DNA of 64,000 nucleotides. It comes from Cetobacterium sp. 2A. Its GTDB lineage: Bacteria; Fusobacteriota; Fusobacteriia; Fusobacteriales; Fusobacteriaceae. The DNA lies in contig NZ_JACFAJ010000001.1 of assembly GCF_014250685.1 (NCBI RefSeq), positions 1-64,000 of the forward strand, in the 5' to 3' direction. The notes below the pieces were generated by a model. It saw nothing but the letters and a program-made list of their open reading frames with translations, ran no database searches and was not told where the DNA came from. Positions 44,055-52,440 of the stretch are shown in pieces (position 1 is the stretch's first letter; every line of letters starts with the position of its first letter). The translations under genes were made by a program, and so were the position numbers.

Positions 44055-44088
44055 ACACTAGATATTTAAATATCTAGTGTTTTTTTTA
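44055..44088 (+). terminator. Terminator after csp
   Basis: A perfect 26-nt palindrome (two 13-nt arms, 44055-44067 and 44068-44080) is followed by a run of eight T. Confidence 0.9.
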
Positions 44089-44118
44089 TTGACATACAAT
44101 TTGTTTTTGTAATATAAT
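44089..44118 (+). promoter_or_regulatory. Promoter of the adenine riboswitch and add
   Basis: -35 TTGACA (44089-44094) and -10 TATAAT (44113-44118), 18-bp spacer. It begins right after the csp terminator. Confidence 0.75.
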
Positions 44119-44140
44119 ACATGAAATATAAAATATAAAA

Positions 44141-44257
44141 TTTTCGTATAACCCCATTAATATGGTATGGGGGTGTCTACCATGGAACCATTAATTCCTG
44201 CTTACGAAGAGAATATGTCACGTACTGTACATATTTTCTTTGTAGGCGGGATTTTTT
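44141..44257 (+). promoter_or_regulatory. Purine riboswitch, adenine type, with overlapping terminator
   Basis: P1 is TTCGTA/TACGAA (44143-44148 with 44203-44208). J1/2 TAAC, the J2/3 motif TGTCTACC and the L3 loop CCATTAA match the purine aptamer. The base just 5' of the P1 3' strand (44202, equivalent to position 74) is T, which specifies adenine; guanine types have C. A 22-bp terminator stem (44197-44218 with 44229-44250, several G-U pairs, then TTTTTTT) includes the P1 3' strand, so ligand-bound P1 and the terminator exclude each other: an ON switch. Confidence 0.9.
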
Positions 44258-44290
44258 TATTTATAAATTTTTAATTTTAGAGGAGGAAAT

Positions 44291-45310
44291 ATGAACTTTA
44301 AAAAATTACCTAAAATAGAGTTACATTGTCATTTAGATGGAAGTGTGAGACCTGAAACAATTATTGAACTATCAAAATTAGAAGGAGTTAAATTACCTAG
44401 CTATGAAATTGAAACAATAAAAAACAATATGATTGCTCCTATGGAATGCACCTCTTTAAATGAGTACTTAGAAAGATTTGAAATACCAGTAGCAGTTATG
44501 CAATCAAAAGAAAGTCTAAAAAGAATTGCTTACGAATTAATGGAAGATTCAGCAAAAGAAAATATAAAATATATAGAAATTAGATTTGCTCCATTACTAC
44601 ATATAGATAAAGGTTTATCTATTGAAGATGTAATAGAAAGTGTTTTGAGTGGAATCAGAGAAGGAGAAAAAAATTACGATATAAAAGGGAATTTAATTTT
44701 ATCATTTTTAAGACATATGCCTATTGAAACTGTATATGAAGTTATTGAGATTGGAAGAAAATATTTGCAAAAAGGAGTTGTAGCAATTGATCTTTGTGCA
44801 AGTGAAGAGAAAGGATTTTGTGAAAAGTTCATAAAACCATTTTTACTTGGAAGAGAATATGGATACAAAGTTACAATTCATGCTGGAGAAACTGGAATTG
44901 GTGAAAATGTTTTAGATGCGATTCAGACTCTTGGTGCAAAAAGAATTGGACATGGAATCCATATAAAAAATTGTAAAAAAGCTTATGACATTGTAAAAGA
45001 AAAAAATATTGTTTTAGAGATCTGCCCAACAAGTAATGTTCAAACAAAAGCTGTTGATTCATTTGAAAATCATCCAATTTTAGATTTTTATAAAGATGGA
45101 ATAAAAGTAACAATAAATACAGATAATAGAACTGTATCGAATACAACTTTGACAAATGAGTATAATACTGTAAAAGATAATTTTAAAATTGATTTAGAGA
45201 TTTATAAAAATATCTATTTCAATAGTGTTGAGGCAGCTTTTACAAATTTAGAAATCAAAGAAAAATTAAAAGAAGACTTTAAAAAATCAATACAATCTAA
45301 TATTTTATAA
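44291..45310 (+). CDS. add: Adenosine deaminase
   Basis: 339-residue metal-dependent deaminase of the adenosine/adenine deaminase family. Metal ligands and catalytic residues: KIELHCHLDGSVRPETI near residue 8, VTIHAGETGIGENVLDAI near 195 (catalytic Glu in HAGE), RIGHGIHI near 220, and the late Asp pair in VTINTDNRTVSN near 275. It makes inosine from adenosine; an adenine deaminase activity cannot be excluded. Placement behind an adenine ON riboswitch fits induction by excess adenine compounds. Start follows GAGGAGG. Confidence 0.92.
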   Translation: MNFKKLPKIELHCHLDGSVRPETIIELSKLEGVKLPSYEIETIKNNMIAPMECTSLNEYLERFEIPVAVMQSKESLKRIAYELMEDSAKENIKYIEIRFAPLLHIDKGLSIEDVIESVLSGIREGEKNYDIKGNLILSFLRHMPIETVYEVIEIGRKYLQKGVVAIDLCASEEKGFCEKFIKPFLLGREYGYKVTIHAGETGIGENVLDAIQTLGAKRIGHGIHIKNCKKAYDIVKEKNIVLEICPTSNVQTKAVDSFENHPILDFYKDGIKVTINTDNRTVSNTTLTNEYNTVKDNFKIDLEIYKNIYFNSVEAAFTNLEIKEKLKEDFKKSIQSNIL

Positions 45311-45314
45311 TATA

Positions 45315-45354
45315 AAAAGACACTTCTTTCATACAAATGAAGAAAGTGTCTTTT
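45315..45354. terminator. Bidirectional terminator between add and the symporter
   Basis: AAAAGACACTT and its complement AAGTGTCTTTT form the base of a 17-nt imperfect stem, flanked by A and T runs, between convergent genes. Confidence 0.82.
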
Positions 45355-45366
45355 CTTAACTTATAA

Positions 45367-46614
45367 CTAAATGATGCCCTCTCTTTTCTTTAGCATCCAG
45401 TTTTTTCCTTCAACTAATCTTGTTACAAGCATTGCTGCCACTGTATCTCCTGTTGCATTTACCATTGTAGCCGGAGGATCTACTAAATACCCTATTGTAG
45501 CTATAATTGGGAAGGCTTCAGGCGGAAAACCATACATTGTAACAATCAACATCTCTCCAATCAATCCTCCACCTGGGACTCCTGACATTACTACTCCTCC
45601 CATTATAGAAAGAAGCAATGCACTTGCATAAGTTCCCATTCCATCAAAAGGTACTCCAAATATTCCAAATAGAAAAGATATCTTTAAAATCGAGCTTAAA
45701 CAAGTTCCATCCATATGAGCACTAGCTCCAATTGGTAAAACTATATTTCTAATATCCTCAGGTACTCCTATATCTCTAGCAGCATCTAAATTTACAGGAA
45801 GAGTAGCCATACTACTTTGAGTAGCTAGAGATGTTATAGCTGGTGAAATAAGATACTTTAAAGATTTTACACCCTCTTTTCCTGCCGCTAAATAGGCATA
45901 GCAGGGAAATGCAATAAGAAAATATAAAATGCAAACTGGATAGTAAATCATCATAGCTCTTGCATAAGATCCTAAAAGTTCTTTACCAAATACTCCAACT
46001 AGTGCAGCAAAATATGCTCCTAAACCTATTGGTGCATAATACATTATTATATTAATCATTTTTAAAAACACTTGAGCCAAAGCATCTAATCCATCTGAAA
46101 TAATTTTTCCTTTTTCTCCAATTAGATTTATACAAAATCCAAAAAACATAGAAAATATAATTAATGGTAACATATTTTTTCTTGAAATTAATTCTGGAAA
46201 ATCTTTAACTGTAAAAGCAGAAACAATTTGGTTTCCAGTTTCAAATGGTTTTATAGCATCTGTCGCTGTTAAATTTAAAGACACTCCTTGAGCTGGAGGA
46301 AATATTTTAACAACAACTATAATTAAAACTGTGGCTATTAATCCTGTAGATAGAAATACCATAAAAAGATTTTTTAAAATACTTCCTAATCTCTTCATAT
46401 TTGACATACTAGATATTGAACTTGCTATTGTTGTAAATACAAGTGGCACAACTATCGTGAACATAGCATTTATAAAAAGATCACCTAAAGGTTGAAACAT
46501 TACAGCTTTTTTCCCCATAACAATTCCTAAAATACTTCCTATTATGATAGAACCAATTAAAATTATAGGAAATCTATAAGATTCCCAAATACTTTTGTTA
46601 CTTCTTAAATTCAT
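45367..46614 (-). CDS. Dicarboxylate/amino acid:cation symporter (DAACS)
   Basis: 415-residue glutamate/aspartate-type symporter: N-terminal helices, the Ser-rich hairpin SLATQSSMATLPVNLDAARDIGVPEDI near residue 260, IGASAHMDGTC near 295, the second hairpin MSGVPGGGLIGE near 345, and the sodium/substrate site VDPPATMVNATGD near 385. It imports acidic amino acids or dicarboxylates with sodium or protons. Start ATG at 46614 chosen because GGGTGAG precedes it; the in-frame ATG at 46632 has no ribosome site. Confidence 0.9.
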   Translation of the reverse strand: MNLRSNKSIWESYRFPIILIGSIIIGSILGIVMGKKAVMFQPLGDLFINAMFTIVVPLVFTTIASSISSMSNMKRLGSILKNLFMVFLSTGLIATVLIIVVVKIFPPAQGVSLNLTATDAIKPFETGNQIVSAFTVKDFPELISRKNMLPLIIFSMFFGFCINLIGEKGKIISDGLDALAQVFLKMINIIMYYAPIGLGAYFAALVGVFGKELLGSYARAMMIYYPVCILYFLIAFPCYAYLAAGKEGVKSLKYLISPAITSLATQSSMATLPVNLDAARDIGVPEDIRNIVLPIGASAHMDGTCLSSILKISFLFGIFGVPFDGMGTYASALLLSIMGGVVMSGVPGGGLIGEMLIVTMYGFPPEAFPIIATIGYLVDPPATMVNATGDTVAAMLVTRLVEGKNWMLKKREGII

Positions 46615-46836
46615 TAATCTCACCCCATCCATATTTATTCATACCAGTATAGTTTAACTCATTAGATATCGAATATTCTAGTAACCAAAATAAAATTAAT
46701 AATGTTCATACAAATATTATTAATCCTCTTATTTTATAAGTATTAATTTAATATTTTTATTCTATATTTATGAATATTTTTTCAAAAACTTGATATTTTT
46801 ATAAAATATTGTTATTGTAAGTAAGAGGTGAAACTT

Positions 46837-47685
46837 ATGGAAAAAAAATTAAGAGTAACTTTACCAGAATATATCTATAAAACTATTGAAGCAGATATTG
46901 AAGAATTTAAAATTAATAAAAATTATATTTTAAACTATATCTACAAAAATTTAAAGTTTGAACAATTTTTAGAAGATGGAAAATTTGATGGAGAAAAAAC
47001 TGTCATTCAATTTAACTTAAACAAAAAAAATAGAGAAAACTACTACAATTTTTTAGAAGAAAATGGTATTCAAGTAGAAGCTAGTTTTTTCAGAAAACTT
47101 TTTATTAAATACGCAAACCAATCTAAAGTTAAAAGAGAACTATTCATTTTTAAAGAGGTAGTTGAACGAATCAACCTTGGTATAAAAGAAAATAAAATAT
47201 TAAATATAACTTTTATGGATAAAAAAGAAACTAAAATAGAACCATACTATATTGGTAATTCTAAACTAGAAATTGCTAACTATATTTTCTGTTTTGATTT
47301 ATTAGAGGGTGAATTTAAAAATTATAAACTCAATAATATTAAAAATATTTATATTAATAATAAAATTTTCACCGTTAGAGACCTAGATTTTATTGAAAAG
47401 GTTAAAAATAATTTTGATCCTTTTCTTTCACAAGATAAGATAATAAAAGTTAGGTTAACTCCAAACGGTGAATTACTTTTTAAAAATATAAAAATAAATA
47501 GAGCTGAAATTTTAAGTATCAATAAAGATATTTATGAATTACAATGTTCTGAAGAAAAAGCTAAAAGATATTTTTCTTATTTTTTAGATGACGTTGAAAT
47601 CTTAGAACCTTTAGAACTAAGAGAATGGTTTATAAATAAATATGTAAGTGCTTTAAAAAAATATCAAAATCTCTTAAATAATTAA
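46837..47685 (+). CDS. WYL-domain protein with ribbon-helix-helix-like N-terminus
   Basis: 282 residues. The N-terminus (KKLRVTLPEYIYKTIEADIEEF) reads like a ribbon-helix-helix DNA-binding strand-helix. The middle (IEPYYIGNSKLEIANYIFCFDLLEGEFKNYKLNNIKNIYI, about 145-185) matches a WYL ligand-sensing domain, and the last 85 residues resemble the WYL C-terminal extension (KVRLTPNGELLF, ending DVEILEPLELREWFIN). A ligand-responsive transcription regulator is likely; target unknown. ATG 46837 is preferred over the GTG at 46828, which is part of the ribosome site. It converges on copA with a single base between stops. Confidence 0.72.
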   Translation: MEKKLRVTLPEYIYKTIEADIEEFKINKNYILNYIYKNLKFEQFLEDGKFDGEKTVIQFNLNKKNRENYYNFLEENGIQVEASFFRKLFIKYANQSKVKRELFIFKEVVERINLGIKENKILNITFMDKKETKIEPYYIGNSKLEIANYIFCFDLLEGEFKNYKLNNIKNIYINNKIFTVRDLDFIEKVKNNFDPFLSQDKIIKVRLTPNGELLFKNIKINRAEILSINKDIYELQCSEEKAKRYFSYFLDDVEILEPLELREWFINKYVSALKKYQNLLNN

Positions 47686-47686
47686 T

Positions 47687-49912
47687 CTAGATCTTCTCTC
47701 CATTTTCGGGTTTAAATCTTTTAAGTCTCAATGCATTCGTGATTACAGAGGCTGAACTTATGCTCATAGCTCCACCTGCTATCATTGGACTTAAAAGAGG
47801 CCCACCAAAAATATATAGTATTCCCATAGCTACTGGAATTCCTAGTATATTATATCCAAATGCCCAAAATAAATTTTGTTTTATATTTTTAATAGTTTCT
47901 CTACTAAGTTTAATAGCAGTTGATACATCCATTAAATCACTTCTCATTAAAACTATATCTGCAGATTCTATTGCAACATCTGTTCCTGACCCGATTGCAA
48001 TACCTATATCTGCCTGAGCTAGAGCCGGAGCATCATTTATTCCATCTCCTACCATCGCTACTTTCTTTCCCTCATTTTGAAGCCTTTTAACTTCAGTTGC
48101 TTTATCTTTAGGAAGAACTTCTGCAAAAACTCTATCTATGCCAACTTGATTTGCAATTGCATAAGCTGTTCTTTCATTATCCCCAGTTATCATTGCTACT
48201 TCTATCCCCATTCTATGGAGAACCTCTATTGCCTTTTTAGAATTTTTCTTTATCGTATCGGCAACAGCTATTACTCCAGCTATCTTTTGGTCAATAGCAA
48301 TATACATTGGTGTTTTTCCCTCTTCAGCTAATCTATTTGAAACCTCTTTTAAATTTTTAAGTTCAACATTTCTTTCAGTCATCAGCTTATAATTTCCCAA
48401 AAGAATATACTTTTCTTCAATTTCAACTTCTATTCCATATCCTGGTATTGCTTTAAAACTTTCAACTGGCTTAAGTTCTAAATCTTTTTCTTCTGCAGCT
48501 TTAACAATAGCATCACCCAATGGATGCTCTGATCCCTTTTCTGCACTAGCAGCAAAAATTAATATTTCATCTTTAGAAAATTTTCCCTCCACTAAAATAT
48601 CTGTAATCTTTGGTTTTCCTTCTGTTATTGTTCCAGTTTTATCAAAAATTATAGTTTGGATTTTATGAGCTGTCTCTAATGCCTCACCACTTTTTATAAG
48701 CACACCGTATTCAGCACCTTTTCCTGTTCCAATCATTATTGCTGTAGGAGTTGCAAGCCCTAAAGCACACGGGCATGCTATTACAAGTACCGATATAAAA
48801 ATTGTCATTGCAAATATCAAGTCTCCAGTTCCTATATACCAAGCCAATCCTGAGAGTATAGCAAGAACCATTACTATTGGTACAAAATATCCAGAAATAA
48901 TATCGGCCATTTTTGCAATAGGTGCTTTTGAACCTTGAGCTTCTTCTACAAGCTTAATTATTTGAGCTAAAGCAGTGTCTTTTCCAACTTTTGTAGCACG
49001 ATATTTTACAAAACCATTTTTATTTATGCTTGCCCCAATTATTGATGACCCTACAATTTTTTCTACTGGAATGCTTTCTCCTGTTAGCATAGATTCATCA
49101 ATTGATGTACTTCCTTCGACTACTACTCCATCTACAGGTACCTTATCTCCAGGCTTTATTATTACAATGTCTCCTACTTTTACTTCTTCTAGTGGAACTA
49201 TAAGCTCTTTACTAACTCTTTCTATACGAGCAGTTTTAGGAACAAGTTCTATCAATTTTTTTATAGCCTCTGAAGTTTTACCTTTACTCATTGATTCAAG
49301 ATGTTTTCCTAAAGTTATTAACATTAAAATTGTAGCAGAAGATTCAAAATATAATTGATGAATATAACTTAAATTTCCATTAAAAATCTGATATACGGCA
49401 AATAAGCCATACAAATAACCCGTTGATGTTCCTATCGCTATGAGTGAATCCATATTAGGTGCACCTTTTAATAGAGTTTTTGTCCCTACCTTAAAAAAAT
49501 TCCATCCAATTATCATAATAGGAGTAGTTAATAATAATTGCGATATTGCAAAAGTTCTTGGACTAAATTCTGGTGCTATAAATTCTGGAAGAGAATATCC
49601 AAACATATGTCCCATAGAAATTACTAAAAGTGGAATAGCAAATATAGCTGAAGTAATGAATCTTTTCGACAATGAGTCCACAACATCTCTCTCGGGTTGA
49701 CTATCTTTCACAACTTTATAACCAGCTTTATTAACAGCAATCACTATATCTTCCATATTTAGCTTAGAACTATCATATTTAATTTTTAACTTCTCGGTTG
49801 CTAAATTTACATTTGCTTCTAGAGTTCCATTCAATTTTTTCACTGTCTTTTCTACATGCATTGAACATGATGAACAATTCATTCCTTCTATTTTTAATAT
49901 TTTTTCAATCAT
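47687..49912 (-). CDS. copA: Copper-exporting P1B-type ATPase
   Basis: 741 residues: one N-terminal heavy-metal domain with GMNCSSC near residue 10, membrane helices, actuator TGESIPVEK near 275, the metal-transport CPC in VIACPCALGLATPTA near 380, phosphorylation site DKTGTITEG near 425, SEHPLGDA near 465, and VGDGINDAPAL near 620. Exports Cu(I) from the cytoplasm. Expressed from a promoter with an ACCC-ATATA-GGGG site against its -35 box, which is the form of a CsoR operator. No CsoR or copper chaperone gene is adjacent. Confidence 0.95.
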   Translation of the reverse strand: MIEKILKIEGMNCSSCSMHVEKTVKKLNGTLEANVNLATEKLKIKYDSSKLNMEDIVIAVNKAGYKVVKDSQPERDVVDSLSKRFITSAIFAIPLLVISMGHMFGYSLPEFIAPEFSPRTFAISQLLLTTPIMIIGWNFFKVGTKTLLKGAPNMDSLIAIGTSTGYLYGLFAVYQIFNGNLSYIHQLYFESSATILMLITLGKHLESMSKGKTSEAIKKLIELVPKTARIERVSKELIVPLEEVKVGDIVIIKPGDKVPVDGVVVEGSTSIDESMLTGESIPVEKIVGSSIIGASINKNGFVKYRATKVGKDTALAQIIKLVEEAQGSKAPIAKMADIISGYFVPIVMVLAILSGLAWYIGTGDLIFAMTIFISVLVIACPCALGLATPTAIMIGTGKGAEYGVLIKSGEALETAHKIQTIIFDKTGTITEGKPKITDILVEGKFSKDEILIFAASAEKGSEHPLGDAIVKAAEEKDLELKPVESFKAIPGYGIEVEIEEKYILLGNYKLMTERNVELKNLKEVSNRLAEEGKTPMYIAIDQKIAGVIAVADTIKKNSKKAIEVLHRMGIEVAMITGDNERTAYAIANQVGIDRVFAEVLPKDKATEVKRLQNEGKKVAMVGDGINDAPALAQADIGIAIGSGTDVAIESADIVLMRSDLMDVSTAIKLSRETIKNIKQNLFWAFGYNILGIPVAMGILYIFGGPLLSPMIAGGAMSISSASVITNALRLKRFKPENGEKI

Positions 49913-49958
49913 TTTTCTCTCCTTTTTATTTCACTTTTATAATAGCTTCTGTTAAATT

Positions 49959-49987
49959 TATAATATCATGTTTTTTTCAAATGTCAA
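49959..49987 (-). promoter_or_regulatory. Promoter of copA
   Basis: -35 TTGACA (49982-49987) and -10 ATTATA (49959-49964), 17-bp spacer, minus strand; TATTAT one base closer is an equivalent -10. Confidence 0.65.
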
Positions 49988-50005
49988 CCCCCCCTATATG
50001 GGTAA
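49988..50005. promoter_or_regulatory. CsoR-like copper operator candidate
   Basis: On the minus strand TTACCCATATAGGGGGGG runs straight into the -35 TTGACA. The interrupted ACCC/GGGG dyad is the form recognised by CsoR/RcnR-family repressors. The regulator gene is not in the window. Confidence 0.6.
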
Positions 50006-50080
50006 GGTTATGTTTTGAGATTATTGTATACCAATTTTGAATATTATGATATACTTACCATAAAAGTTGGAGGGGATATA

Positions 50081-50380
50081 ATGATTAAAAAAATCTTATT
50101 TGGAATAATGTTAGTAACTACAATTGCTCTTGCTAAAACTACTGTTGGAGAATCTAATGGATACAATGGAAAAATTACTGCAACTGTTACTACAGAAAAT
50201 GAAAAAATTCAAAAAATTGATGTAGTTGCTGAAAAAGGAAATAGTAGATTAAAAAAGGCTATTAAAGGAATAGTACCACAAATTATTGAAAAAAATTCAA
50301 CTGATGTTATTAATGTGGCTGGAGCATCTGTTACTTCTTCTGCTATAAAAGAAGCTGTAGAAAAAGCTCTAAAAAAATAA
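50081..50380 (+). CDS. Small secreted FMN-binding-domain protein
   Basis: 99 residues: a signal peptide (KKILFGIMLVTTIALA) followed by a minimal FMN_bind domain. The flavinylation motif is VAGASVTSSAIKEAV near residue 80; the threonine is the expected site of covalent FMN attachment, and the preceding strands GKITATVTTENEKIQKIDVV fit the domain start. Such proteins take part in extracytosolic electron transfer once modified by ApbE, which is not in the window. The ATG at 50081 follows GGAGGGG; a longer in-frame ORF starting at 50015 lacks a ribosome site and would bury the signal peptide. Confidence 0.78.
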   Translation: MIKKILFGIMLVTTIALAKTTVGESNGYNGKITATVTTENEKIQKIDVVAEKGNSRLKKAIKGIVPQIIEKNSTDVINVAGASVTSSAIKEAVEKALKK

Positions 50381-50397
50381 TTAAATTTCAAATAAAA

Positions 50398-50441
50398 AAA
50401 TCCCAGTAAATATCAGATTAATCTAATATTTATTGGGATTT
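50398..50441. terminator. Bidirectional terminator between FMN-binding gene and ybaK
   Basis: A 16-bp stem with one G-U pair (50398-50413 with 50426-50441), 12-base loop, A/T runs on both sides, between convergent genes. Confidence 0.88.
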
Positions 50442-50445
50442 ATCT

Positions 50446-50922
50446 TTATACTATTATATCTCCTACTATCATTTTTAAGTATTCTATCAAACTATTAGGT
50501 GATAGTTCTAATTGTATTCCTCTAGCTCCACCACTTATTATTATTGTATCTTTTAATAGTGCTGATTGATGTATAAAACTTTTATGACGTTTTTTTATTC
50601 CAACCGGAGAACAACCACCACGAATATAACCTGTATTTTCCAATAGTGATTTCATATCAATCATTTCAACTTTTTTACTTTCTGATAGCTTAGCTAATTT
50701 TTTTAAATCTAACTCATCACTTCCTGGAACACAAGCTATTATTAACTCTTTCTTTTCATTAAATAGAGCCAAAGTTTTAAATACCTTAGTTATATCAGCT
50801 CCAGTTTTCAAAGAAACATTTATAGCTCCTAAGTTATTTTCATCAACCTCATACGTCATTATTTTATGAGGTATTTTAGATTTTTCAATTTCTCTGATAG
50901 CATTTGTTTTCTTTACACTCAT
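50446..50922 (-). CDS. ybaK: YbaK/EbsC-type aminoacyl-tRNA deacylase
   Basis: 158-residue YbaK/ProX-fold protein: NAIREIEKSKIPHKIMTYEVDE at the start, VFKTLALFNEKKELIIACVPGSDELDLKKLAKL near residue 45 with the catalytic Lys of the VFKTL motif, and IRGGCSPVGIKKRHKSFI near 100 with the GxxPxG loop. Known members hydrolyse Cys-tRNA(Pro). Its start overlaps the ecfT stop (ATGA), so it is the last gene of the ECF operon. Co-transcription with a desulfidase and a transporter is unusual, and may reflect sulfur amino acid handling or simple operon hitch-hiking. Confidence 0.9.
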   Translation of the reverse strand: MSVKKTNAIREIEKSKIPHKIMTYEVDENNLGAINVSLKTGADITKVFKTLALFNEKKELIIACVPGSDELDLKKLAKLSESKKVEMIDMKSLLENTGYIRGGCSPVGIKKRHKSFIHQSALLKDTIIISGGARGIQLELSPNSLIEYLKMIVGDIIV

Positions 50923-51623
50923 TTAATCACTCCCAATACAAATATAAATATTAAAATAAAAATCAAATAGCTATATTCGATAAAACTTATTTTTGACTCA
51001 TTAAGTCTAGTCTTTTTATAAGGTGCACCATAACCCCTTACTTCCATTGCAGTGGCTAAATTTATCGAATGCTGTATTCCAGATATAACTACTGGTAAAA
51101 ATAGAGTTGGAATATTTTTTATTCTTTCTGATATCTTCATTATATCATAATCTATTCCTCTAGCTTTTTGAGCTTTTAATATTCTTTTGGATTCCTCTTC
51201 AATTAAAGGAATAAATTTGAGCGATATAGCTATTATTGTTCCTATAGATTCTACCGGTATTTTAAAGTATTTTAAAGGCTTAAATATTTTTTCTATCGAA
51301 TATCCTATATCACTTATTTCCATTGATGAAAGAACTGATACAGATAACATTATAATTCCTAATACTCTTCCCAAACTTAATAAAATTTCAGTTTCAGATT
51401 TTCCCATAAAAAAATAATTTACAAATATTATAGATATGAATAATCCAATTGAATAACTTAATATTCTTTTTAGATTTTTTATATCAATTTTAAATATATA
51501 TATTTGAACCGATACCAAAATACCACATAAAAGCATTTCTAAAGGCGTCTTCATCAATACTAGAGCTATTATTATAAAAATTGTAGATAAAAAAATAGTT
51601 CTAGGATCATATTTTTTCAACAT
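50919..51623 (-). CDS. ecfT: ECF transporter transmembrane protein EcfT
   Basis: 234 residues with about five membrane helices and the two cytoplasmic coupling motifs of EcfT: SKRILKAQKARGIDY near residue 143 and AMEVRGYGAPYKKTR near 191 (the Ala-Arg-Gly pattern). It couples the two ATPases to the substrate-binding S protein. It overlaps the ATPase gene before it by 17 bp and ybaK after it by 4 bp. Confidence 0.9.
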   Translation of the reverse strand: MLKKYDPRTIFLSTIFIIIALVLMKTPLEMLLCGILVSVQIYIFKIDIKNLKRILSYSIGLFISIIFVNYFFMGKSETEILLSLGRVLGIIMLSVSVLSSMEISDIGYSIEKIFKPLKYFKIPVESIGTIIAISLKFIPLIEEESKRILKAQKARGIDYDIMKISERIKNIPTLFLPVVISGIQHSINLATAMEVRGYGAPYKKTRLNESKISFIEYSYLIFILIFIFVLGVIK

Positions 51624-52440
51624 TTTTATTTTCCTCCAAATAATTTAGTAATTTCTCAACTTTTAAAAAGTTTGGAAGTTCTTCATAAAATGCTCTAAAC
51701 GATTCTGTTATTTCTAGTATTTCAGGTGGTTCTAAGTTTGCCTCTTCTAATATCTTTCTAGAAAGAATTATCTCTTCTGGTAATCCACTGGCTTGTATCT
51801 TACCATTTTTTAGAACTGTCACTGTTTTAGCATATTCGGCAACATCTTCAAGTATATGACAAGATTGTATAATAGTAACTCCTTCATCATTTTGTTGCTT
51901 TAAAATTTTAAAGAAAAGTTCTTTTGTTTCTACATCTAATCCCACTGTAGGCTCATCTAAGACTAAAATTTTAGGCTCATTTATTAATATCGAGGCCAAT
52001 GCCACCATTCTTTTTTGACCGCCACTCAATTCAAAAGGTGATTTTTCTAGCATTTCTGGAGGTAGTTCTAATTTTTTCACTATTTCTTCTAATTTTTTAT
52101 TTATTAACTCTAACTTTAATTTTTTATTTTTTAAAGTAAAGATAATTTCCTCTTTAACTGTATGATTAAAAAATTGTCTATCAGTATATTGGAACATTAT
52201 CCCTAAACTGTTTCTAAGTTCTTTTAAAACACTCTTTTCTTTTATAGATTTTTTATTTAAATAGATTTCACCTGAACTTATTTTAACAAGTCCAGATATA
52301 GCTTCTAAAAGTGTCGATTTACCACTTCCGGTAGTTCCAATAAAAAAATGCCAATCATTTTTTAAAAATGAAAGTGAAATTTTATCCACTACATCTTCTT
52401 TGTCATAACTAACACAAATTTTATCTAAAGATAGATCCAT
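51607..52440 (-). CDS. ecfA2: ECF transporter ATPase EcfA2
   Basis: 277-residue ABC ATPase. Walker A is GTTGSGKSTLLEAI near residue 37, the Q loop is MFQYTDRQFFNHTVKEEI, the signature is LSGGQKRMVALASIL near 140 and Walker B ILVLDEPTVGLD near 160. The switch His is in QSCHILEDVAEYA. I start at ATG 52440 (GGTGA upstream); the ORF opens with TTG at 52452 inside the previous gene. It overlaps EcfA1 by 20 bp and pairs with it. Confidence 0.9.
   Translation of the reverse strand: MDLSLDKICVSYDKEDVVDKISLSFLKNDWHFFIGTTGSGKSTLLEAISGLVKISSGEIYLNKKSIKEKSVLKELRNSLGIMFQYTDRQFFNHTVKEEIIFTLKNKKLKLELINKKLEEIVKKLELPPEMLEKSPFELSGGQKRMVALASILINEPKILVLDEPTVGLDVETKELFFKILKQQNDEGVTIIQSCHILEDVAEYAKTVTVLKNGKIQASGLPEEIILSRKILEEANLEPPEILEITESFRAFYEELPNFLKVEKLLNYLEENKNVEKI

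Noticed and set aside
44141-44257. Guanine-type reading of the purine riboswitch
   Set aside because: A first alignment put C at position 74, but anchoring on the P1 3' strand TACGAA shows the base before it is T; the C is at position 73.
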